This document shows, piece after piece, positions 55,371 to 62,126 of a stretch of 64,000 nt of DNA. The position numbers were made by a program, and so were the translations under genes. The stretch's first letter is position 1. Each line of letters starts with the position of its first letter. Location: the NCBI RefSeq assembly GCF_024703995.1, contig NZ_JAMXQV010000036.1, forward strand, positions 1 through 64,000, read 5' to 3'. The notes below the pieces were generated by a model. That model saw only the letters and a program-made list of their open reading frames with translations, was not told the origin of the DNA and did no database searches. The DNA is from Amycolatopsis iheyensis. Lineage in GTDB: Bacteria; Actinomycetota; Actinomycetes; Mycobacteriales; Pseudonocardiaceae.

Positions 55371-57085
55371 GCGGATTTCTCCGCGCCGGTCCGCAGCTCG
55401 TCCACCGGCAGGATCAGCGTGCCCAGTCCGTCCGACGTCGCCGCCAGCAGCCCGTCCGGCGATAGCGCGAGCGGGTGTGCGGAGGTGACCTCGATGCGGC
55501 CGTCCTGCATCAGCACGTGCGAGCCGTCCGGGTACTCGAACACGACCAGCCTGCCGTCCCGGGACGCGGATACGACACGGGCACCGGGCACAGTGCGGAA
55601 ACCCAGATGCACACCCAGTTCGGCGTCGAAGCAGACACCGAGGCCCTCGTCGTTGAGCACGATCGACAGGTCCTGGCCGACCCACGCGTCGGCGACCTGC
55701 TTCACGGGCAGGTCGACGACCAGGGGCCGGTCGGCTCCGCTGTCGAGGCGGTAAATGTGATGCTCGCCCACGATCAACGTGTAGCCCGGTCCGTGGTGGA
55801 TGCCCAGCAGCAGCCGTTCCAGCGGGAACTCGGCGCCGGCGCGGTTCTCGGCGTGCACCGTCAGCACGCCGTCGAGATCCCCGGTGAGCAGCCGTCCGCC
55901 GCTGTCGACCGCCAGCAGCTGCACGCCCGCGCGATGCTCCAGCACCGTCTCGGGTTCTGCGTCCGCGAGCGACCAGACGGTGCCGTTCCACATGCCGACG
56001 AGCGGCGTGTCCCCGTCGAACGCCAACGCCCCCGGCACGGCGAGCCCGGGCGCGCGAGCGAGGTCCACCGTGTTGGTGCGCCCGTCGGGTGCGGCCACCA
56101 CGACCCGGCCGGTCCAGTCGGCGACGGCGAGGTGGCTGGTGCCGTGTGCCCACAGCCGGGGACGGGCGGCGAGGCGGGCGGCGCCCAGGACGCGGTCCGG
56201 GTCGTCGAGCGCGTGGACGGACAGGTCCGCGCCGTCGAGCACGGCGACGTGCCGCCCGTCGGGGAAGAACGCCTGGCGGCCACTCGCGGGCAGTCGCGGG
56301 TGCACGCGGTCCGGACCGCTCGGCTGCGGCGCGGGCGGGCTCACCTGGATCGGCGCGGTCTCGACGGGTTCGCAGCCGGGTGCCTGCGCCCGCAGCCGGA
56401 CGGACTCGACCGGCCGGCGGAACGACAGGTCGGCGAACGTCGCCGTGCCGTGCACGGTCGGGACGATCAGCGTGCCGTTGAGCCCGGAGCCGGGCGGCAC
56501 GGTGGTGAGCGAGATCGGCTCACCGCTCGCCGGCACCGCGGCCCCGTGCGCGCCGCCGACCGACACCCGGACCGTGGAGAGGGTGTGGTTGACCACGGCG
56601 TCGGTCACGGGTGCGTCGAACCGCAGCTGCCTGCTGCTCGGCGAGGGACGCAGGTCCAGTGCGTCCCGGAGGGTCTCGAACCAGTCCGGGTGGGTGACCG
56701 CGACCCAGTTGTACTTGCTGGCGGTGAACCAGATCTTGTCCTTGGCCGCCTCCTCCATCAGTACCGGGATGAACCCGACCGTGCCCGCCTTGGTGAGGTC
56801 GACCGCACGCTGCAGCTCGAAGAGGCAGACGTTCTTGGAGAAGTAGCGCAGCGAGTAGAGGGCGACGAAGTACCTCGACCGGGGCAGTGCCGCCTCGAGG
56901 TACTGCTCCCAGTCCACGCCCGGCGGCAGGCCCTCCCGGTCGACGTCGATGAAGATCCGCGGTGGCAGGCCTCGGGACGTGACGCACTTGTGCAGGCTGT
57001 CCGCGAGGTCTCTGGCCTTCTGGTAGTCCTCTCGCGCATAGCTGATGAAGACGTCCCACCCGTCGTGGCTGTCGGGCTCGGTCAT
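55367..57085 (-). CDS. TIR-domain protein with propeller-like C-terminal half
   Basis: 572 residues from the ATG at 57085 (GAGAGGG upstream; the longer frame has no support). Residues about 9-150 are a TIR domain: WDVFISYAREDYQKARDLAD, RIFIDVDREGLPPGVDWEQY, RYFVALYSLRYFSKNVCLFE. E90 in C-L-F-E occupies the position of the catalytic glutamate of NAD-cleaving TIR domains. A beta-sandwich-like part (about 175-260) follows, then a region of repeated blades (about 285-560; HVAVLDGADLSVHALDDPDR, LAVDSGGRLLTGDLDGVLTV, VVSASRDGRLVVFEYPDGSH) that looks like a WD40-type propeller. A typical effector plus sensor layout. The gene is overlapped by the giant TPR gene and lies 11 bases after another TPR gene. 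Confidence 0.88.
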   Translation of the reverse strand: MTEPDSHDGWDVFISYAREDYQKARDLADSLHKCVTSRGLPPRIFIDVDREGLPPGVDWEQYLEAALPRSRYFVALYSLRYFSKNVCLFELQRAVDLTKAGTVGFIPVLMEEAAKDKIWFTASKYNWVAVTHPDWFETLRDALDLRPSPSSRQLRFDAPVTDAVVNHTLSTVRVSVGGAHGAAVPASGEPISLTTVPPGSGLNGTLIVPTVHGTATFADLSFRRPVESVRLRAQAPGCEPVETAPIQVSPPAPQPSGPDRVHPRLPASGRQAFFPDGRHVAVLDGADLSVHALDDPDRVLGAARLAARPRLWAHGTSHLAVADWTGRVVVAAPDGRTNTVDLARAPGLAVPGALAFDGDTPLVGMWNGTVWSLADAEPETVLEHRAGVQLLAVDSGGRLLTGDLDGVLTVHAENRAGAEFPLERLLLGIHHGPGYTLIVGEHHIYRLDSGADRPLVVDLPVKQVADAWVGQDLSIVLNDEGLGVCFDAELGVHLGFRTVPGARVVSASRDGRLVVFEYPDGSHVLMQDGRIEVTSAHPLALSPDGLLAATSDGLGTLILPVDELRTGAEKSA

Positions 57086-57096
57086 CTGCTGCCCTC

Positions 57097-58743
57097 TCAC
57101 CGGAAGCGCCTGGCGCGGTCGATGCCGTTGATCATTTCCTGCAGGAGTTGCCTGGCGTGCGGATGCGTGGTCTTCAGCCGCTCCGCCTCCGCGGCGATCA
57201 GCTCGCCCTCCAGCCTGTCCGAGCGGCCGGGTGAACCGATCGGCCAGCCGGTCGTCAACTGCTGCGCCCACTCGTTGAACCGCCCGACCAGCGCGGAGAC
57301 CTCCATGTCGGCCATGGCCAGGTCGATCTCCCGCACCTGCCTCGTCACCGCCTGCCTGAGCTCGCCCACACGTCTCGTGCTCTCCTTGGTCGTGGCCATC
57401 GCCTCGAGCTTCGGGAAGCGCCCGCGGAGCTGTTCCATGGTGCGGCGCAGGGTGGTCAGCTGCTCGCGGGTCGGCGGCGAGCCGACCCGCCGCACGGCGT
57501 TGTTGTGCTCTTCGAACGCCGCGTTGATGGCCAGCACCTCTCGCAGCTGCTTGGCCGTGTGCAGCAGCGCCTTCGCCTCCGGCAGCTCCGGGTCGCGTGC
57601 GGCGATTTCGGCGGCAGCGATCGCTCGCTCCGGTTCCTTGCCCTGGGACAGCAGGCAGAACGCGTACAGGAGGTTCGGTGGTGGGTAGGCGGGCACCAGG
57701 CGCAGGATCTCGGCCAGCACCCGCTCCGCCTCGGCCCAGTGCCGGGCGTCGACCAGATCGAGGGCTTCCTCCCGGTGCAGATCGGCGATCAGCGCATAGA
57801 GCCGCATGGCGCGGTCGGCCGGGATGTTGGGCGCCGGCAACGGTTTCGCCGGTGAGCGACCGGTGCGGGTCAGCTGGGCGAGGAACCGGTCGAGGTCCCG
57901 CAGCGTCTCCAGCTCACGCCACTCGCGGTCCAGCCGCGCCAACGCCTTGCGGGCCCGTTGGTAGGCGCCGTCGTACAGCGCGCGCACGACATCCCTCGCC
58001 AGCGGTTGCACGGCCAGCAGGGCGAGTGCGTCGGCGAGCGCGCGCAGGTGCTCCACCTTGCCGTCGGCTCGATCGGCGGCGTCGCGGGCGGTGTGGAACG
58101 CCGACACGTAGTCGCCGTCCGCCGCCTGCAGCAGCGCGAGCAGGTACGGCGGCTCGGTTTGCTCCGGCGCGACGTCGATGAAACGCCGGAGCCGGTCGTC
58201 GGCGGAGCGCGGATCGCGGTGGCGCGTGTCGAGGAACGTGCCGACCTCCACGGCCGTCAGCACGTCGCACAGCGTGGCCCGGAGGTCGAGCACGCCCTTG
58301 CGCACAGCGGGATCGTCCAGCCGCTCACGCCGCATCGGCAGCGTGATCTCCAGCGCCGTCATCAGGTCACCGAGCCGGTAGTGGCAGTACGCCTGCAGAT
58401 AGCGCGCCTCGGACCGGCCGGGGGAGAGCTCCAGGAACTCCGCGAGCTGCTCCAGCGCGAGTGCGTACTCGCCGCGCGCGATGTTGGCGCGCGCGTCCTC
58501 GAGCAGGTCCTCACCAAGGTCGCCGAGGTCGAGCGAGTCCTCGGCGGCCAGGGTGACGAAGTCGGGCAGGAAGAGCGCCGACGGTGCCGCCTCCCGGTCG
58601 GCACGCCGTCGCGTGATCTCTTCCAGCCGGCGGAAGTGCTCGCCGAGGTCGGTGCCGCCGAAAGCCGGCGCCGAGAGGTCGGGTAGCCGGAGCGGCTGGT
58701 ACGGCAGTGCGGGCGTGTCGCGCTGGGCCCGGTCGTCGGTCAT
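57097..58743 (-). CDS. TPR protein of the TIR/Hsp70 operon
   Basis: 548 residues. After about 60 polar residues the protein is helical throughout. TPR-like units include ARANIARGEYALALEQLAEF, LELSPGRSEARYLQAYCHYR, EPPYLLALLQAADGDYVSAF and EALDLVDARHWAEAERVLAE with the following PAYPPPNLLYAFCLLSQGKE. A C-terminal coiled-coil-like region (about 410-540) follows. No catalytic motif. It sits between the small gene and the TIR gene, 11 bases before the latter, and so is part of the same transcript. Likely a protein-protein interaction platform. Confidence 0.75.
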   Translation of the reverse strand: MTDDRAQRDTPALPYQPLRLPDLSAPAFGGTDLGEHFRRLEEITRRRADREAAPSALFLPDFVTLAAEDSLDLGDLGEDLLEDARANIARGEYALALEQLAEFLELSPGRSEARYLQAYCHYRLGDLMTALEITLPMRRERLDDPAVRKGVLDLRATLCDVLTAVEVGTFLDTRHRDPRSADDRLRRFIDVAPEQTEPPYLLALLQAADGDYVSAFHTARDAADRADGKVEHLRALADALALLAVQPLARDVVRALYDGAYQRARKALARLDREWRELETLRDLDRFLAQLTRTGRSPAKPLPAPNIPADRAMRLYALIADLHREEALDLVDARHWAEAERVLAEILRLVPAYPPPNLLYAFCLLSQGKEPERAIAAAEIAARDPELPEAKALLHTAKQLREVLAINAAFEEHNNAVRRVGSPPTREQLTTLRRTMEQLRGRFPKLEAMATTKESTRRVGELRQAVTRQVREIDLAMADMEVSALVGRFNEWAQQLTTGWPIGSPGRSDRLEGELIAAEAERLKTTHPHARQLLQEMINGIDRARRFR

Positions 58744-58778
58744 CGTCGTCCTTCCCGGCGGGCGTGGCGTGGTGGGCG

Positions 58779-59060
58779 TCAGCCGGGCAGCGAGTCGGGC
58801 TCCGGCACGGAACCGAGCGCGCGTTCGGCGACCTCGCGGCAGACCAGGTACTCGGCCTCCTGGTCGAGCTTCAGCATCAGCGGCAGCGACGCGGGCAGGG
58901 AGGCTTCGTCGAACAGTTGCTGCTCGTCCGGCGCCCTGCGGTACTCCACCTCGGGCAGCAGCGCCACGAGCCGTTCGCGGTCGAGTACCGATCGTCCGTC
59001 ACCTTTCCCGGACAGCCGCCACGTCGTCCGGATCCGCACCCACGCTGTCGACAATCCCAT
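58779..59060 (-). CDS. Small protein of the TIR/Hsp70 operon
   Basis: 93 residues from the ATG at 59060, overlapping the 3' end of the upstream gene by 62 bases. In-frame internal starts (for example the GTG at about residue 32) would remove most of the overlap. The recognisable part is acidic and helical: RERLVALLPEVEYRRAPDEQ, QLFDEASLPASLPLMLKLDQ, EAEYLVCREVAERALGSV. No family recognised. Conserved operon spacing suggests a real gene, but the start is uncertain. Confidence 0.5.
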   Translation of the reverse strand: MGLSTAWVRIRTTWRLSGKGDGRSVLDRERLVALLPEVEYRRAPDEQQLFDEASLPASLPLMLKLDQEAEYLVCREVAERALGSVPEPDSLPG

Positions 59061-60618
59061 GGCCGTGGCCCCATTCCTCCTGCGGTAGCAGGAACTCTCC
59101 GGTCGTGATCACGAGCTGGTGTTCGCTCTGGTGCAGGGCCTCGGCCTGCGCGGCGAACAGTTCGGCGACCTCGTCCAGCTCCGCCAGCCGCTCCCGCAGC
59201 ACGACCCGGGCGGGGGCGTCGTCGGGCAGGTCGCGCAGGCGCGGATAGATGATCAGCTCGATGCGGCGGCGCATCGCGTCGATCCGCTGCCGCAGCTCCT
59301 CGGGCGAGTCGGGGCGCTGTGGCAGCGCCAGGTCCTCGCCGAGGTCGTCGGCGTAACGGGTGAACTGGTCACGCAGCGAGCGGAGCTCGTCGCGGTGCCG
59401 GGTGGGTACGGCCGGGTCGGCGAGGAACTCGTGCACCAGCCGCAGGAACCGCGACAGCGCGTCGCCCTGCCCGCCGAGCGCGCGTTCCTTCTCCACCAGC
59501 TCCAGCACCTCGGGCACGGCGATCGCCTTGGCGCCCTGAAGACCCATGCCCCGCTCGAGGATCGCGAGCGCCGTGTCGCGCTCGCCCTCGTCGGCGGCGA
59601 AGTAGTACCAGATCAGTCCTTCGACCAGGAACGGGTCACCCAGCTCCTCGTCGGCGTCGATCAGCTCGTTGACCCGGTCCGCCAGCTCGTGGCGGTCGGC
59701 GGAGCCCGGGGCGCCGGATTCGGCCGGCCTGCCGGCCCAGCGCCGCAGGAGCGTCGTCACCCGGAGCAGCGTCAGCGCGGTGCCCAGTTGCTTGCGGTAC
59801 TCCTCGTCCGCCTCGTCGTCCCGGTACTCGGCCAGGTTTTCGGCGATCCGCGTCAGCGCTCCCTCGTGCTCCTCCGGGTCGCCCGCCTCCCAGTCGCACG
59901 CGAGCAGACCGAGGTCCGCCTCGACGGTGCTCTGCTCGCGTTCGGTGGCGCGTTCACGGGCGGCTTCGAACGCCGCGCGGGCGTCGGCGTGCCGGTGGTC
60001 GAAGAACAGCTGGATGCCCTTGAGGACGTGGAGGTTGCCGGCGGCCTTCGGGATCTCGCCGGTCAGCACGCCCAGGTCGCGGACCCGGTCGAAGTGGTGC
60101 ATGGCCTCGTCGGTCTCCCGCCGCCGCCAGTGCGCGCCCGCCAGGTGCAGGTGCGACGAAGCGGCAGCGGTGCGGGCGCCCGGCCGTCCGGCGAGCACGG
60201 CCTCGTGCTCGCGGTAGAGCTCGACCGCGCGTTCGTGGCGTTCCAGCTTGTGCTGCAACCACACCGCAAGGTGCGCGCCGGCGGGGTCGAGCCCGGCAGC
60301 GGTGGCCAGGCTGTCGACCGCGGTGGCGGCGGCCCAGTACCGGTCGGACTGATAGGTGCCGAGCATCGCGCGGACGAACGCGTGCGCGAACCGCGTGTCG
60401 GCGAGGTCCCGTCCGCGCGGGCCCGCGTTCATCGCCTTGTCGAGCAGCCGGTCGGCCTTCTCCAGGTCCGCCCGCTGGTGCCGGTCGCGCCCGAGGATCA
60501 CCATCGCCTCGTGCAGTGGCACCCGCCAGCGGCTCGGTACGACGACGAGGAAGTACCAGACGCCCACCAGGCACACCACGAGCAGGAGAGCGCACACCAC
60601 GAAAAGCACCGCGTTCAC
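58999..60618 (-). CDS. Membrane-anchored helical-repeat protein
   Basis: 539 residues from the GTG at 60618, supported by GGGGAGGA just upstream and a GTGA overlap with the previous stop. An N-terminal transmembrane helix (VLFVVCALLLVVCLVGVWYF, about 4-27) is followed by a cytoplasmic helical-repeat domain. TPR-like units include LEKADRLLDKAMNAGPRGRD, RTAAASSHLHLAGAHWRRRE and GNLHVLKGIQLFFDHRHADA. The acidic C-terminus has ELIIYPRLRDLPDDAPARVV-type segments. It would tether the complex to the membrane. No enzyme motif. Confidence 0.75.
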   Translation of the reverse strand: MNAVLFVVCALLLVVCLVGVWYFLVVVPSRWRVPLHEAMVILGRDRHQRADLEKADRLLDKAMNAGPRGRDLADTRFAHAFVRAMLGTYQSDRYWAAATAVDSLATAAGLDPAGAHLAVWLQHKLERHERAVELYREHEAVLAGRPGARTAAASSHLHLAGAHWRRRETDEAMHHFDRVRDLGVLTGEIPKAAGNLHVLKGIQLFFDHRHADARAAFEAARERATEREQSTVEADLGLLACDWEAGDPEEHEGALTRIAENLAEYRDDEADEEYRKQLGTALTLLRVTTLLRRWAGRPAESGAPGSADRHELADRVNELIDADEELGDPFLVEGLIWYYFAADEGERDTALAILERGMGLQGAKAIAVPEVLELVEKERALGGQGDALSRFLRLVHEFLADPAVPTRHRDELRSLRDQFTRYADDLGEDLALPQRPDSPEELRQRIDAMRRRIELIIYPRLRDLPDDAPARVVLRERLAELDEVAELFAAQAEALHQSEHQLVITTGEFLLPQEEWGHGHGIVDSVGADPDDVAAVRER

Positions 60619-62126
60619 CGTTGTTCCTCCCCGAACTCGTCCGCGTGCCCCATCTCCTCCTCGAGCTGCATGAGCAACAGCTCGTACAGGTCGATCGCGG
60701 CCGTTTCGACGGACCCGTTGTCCCGCACGCGTTTCAGGCCCTGCCTCAGCACTTCGCCGACCTCGAGGGCCTCGCGGCGGCGGCCCAGCAGCCAGAACGT
60801 GGAGGCGTAGGCCAGCATCAGGTCGAACCGCCACCACGTCAGCGTTCTGCCGTCGTGGAGCCATCTGTGCACGAACGCATTCGCCTCGCGCACCTTGCCC
60901 TGGCGGATGAGATGGCTGGCCATCGCGGGGGAGTGCTCGCTGCGCAACGCGTGCGGCAGCCGGTGGAACGCAGTCTGCACGGTGGTGTCGAGCCTGCGCG
61001 TGAACGAGTCGTCGATGGCGTCGGACAGCAGTGACAGCACCATCGTCCACAGCTCACCGATGGCGATGACCGACATCTGCTCGGCGTACGCCTCGACCCG
61101 CTCCGGGGCGGCCTCCACCGCGCGGTCGAGCAGGGTCAGCGCCTCCAGCGGCGCCGCGTTGTCCTGGTAGGCGATCGTGGCGGCGAGCACCAGCACGTCG
61201 TACTGCGGATCGTCGACCAGCACCGCGCGCGCGAGCGACAGCGCCTGGTCGGGCTCACCCGCGTTCCGCAGCGCCTGGACCGCGGCCACCGGGTCCATGG
61301 CCTCCCTGGCGCGCTGCAACCGGTCCGCGAGCCAGGTGACGTCGACGTCGCCTCGCCGGGGCGCGGTGGTCAGCTCGCACAGGTCGTCCAGCACCGCCTG
61401 GATCGGGCCGACGCGGCGCATCCAGACCGGCAGCCTGCCGTCGAGCCGTTCGCCGGACGGCGGCACCGCGCAGGCCGCGCGGTGCAGCAGCCGTTCGGCG
61501 TCGGCGTCGGGACTGGTGCCGAAGCTGCGCAACGCGGCCACCGCCAGCGCGAACAGGTCGTCCTCCCGGCCGACCGCGGTCCGGCCGCGCGCCACGTCCG
61601 GGGCCAGGTGCAGCACCCGCTCCGGGCCGCTCAACAGCTCCGTGAACGACGGCGCGCCCCAGAGCGGCAGCGGCAGGAGCTCCGGCCCGTCGTCGGTGAC
61701 CGTGATGTCGGCGGGCATCGGGACCATCCCCGGCCCGAGCGACTCCCACCAGCCGGGCAACGCGCGCAGCGCGGTGACGACCGCGTCGACGCGCTGGGCC
61801 GGGTCCGGATCGGCGATGGCGTCGGCGAGACCGCGCCACGCTTCGGACTCGTAGCAGACCACCTGGTACCAGCGGCCGCCGAGACGTTGCTGGTCGCCGG
61901 CCGTGTCGGCGGGCACGACGGGGGCCAGACCGGCGCCGGCCGGCCGGTGCTGCCAGCGTTTGAGCTCGTCGCGGTGGTCCGCGCTCAGCTCGGCGCGCGG
62001 GATCAGCCGGTACCAGCGCCGCCGGGCCGGCGCGCGGTACAGCGTGCCGCGCCTGCCGACGCCGACGTACTCCGCGTCGAGCTCCTGGGCGATCAGCTGG
62101 ACGGGCTCATCGCCGGGCGCGGTCAT
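60615..62126 (-). CDS. Pseudokinase-TPR protein
   Basis: 503 residues; start overlaps the Hsp70-like gene by 20 bases. Residues about 10-225 look like a degenerate Ser/Thr-kinase fold. It has a glycine-loop-like YVGVGRRGTLYRAPARRRWY, MPADITVTDDGPELL at the place of the catalytic and metal loops (no HRD or DFG), VLHLAPDVARGR in place of the APE motif, and REDDLFALAVAALRSFG for the F-helix Asp. Key catalytic residues are missing, so it should bind rather than phosphorylate. Residues about 260-490 are TPR-like (EPDQALSLARAVLVDDPQYD, EALTLLDRAVEAAPERVEAY). The kinase reading is by motif order only. Confidence 0.6.
   Translation of the reverse strand: MTAPGDEPVQLIAQELDAEYVGVGRRGTLYRAPARRRWYRLIPRAELSADHRDELKRWQHRPAGAGLAPVVPADTAGDQQRLGGRWYQVVCYESEAWRGLADAIADPDPAQRVDAVVTALRALPGWWESLGPGMVPMPADITVTDDGPELLPLPLWGAPSFTELLSGPERVLHLAPDVARGRTAVGREDDLFALAVAALRSFGTSPDADAERLLHRAACAVPPSGERLDGRLPVWMRRVGPIQAVLDDLCELTTAPRRGDVDVTWLADRLQRAREAMDPVAAVQALRNAGEPDQALSLARAVLVDDPQYDVLVLAATIAYQDNAAPLEALTLLDRAVEAAPERVEAYAEQMSVIAIGELWTMVLSLLSDAIDDSFTRRLDTTVQTAFHRLPHALRSEHSPAMASHLIRQGKVREANAFVHRWLHDGRTLTWWRFDLMLAYASTFWLLGRRREALEVGEVLRQGLKRVRDNGSVETAAIDLYELLLMQLEEEMGHADEFGEEQR

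Noticed and set aside
55371..56153. Upstream extension of the giant TPR gene
   Set aside because: The open frame continues 5' through the TIR gene but is Arg-rich nonsense. The ATG at 55370 overlaps the TIR stop in the manner used throughout the operon.
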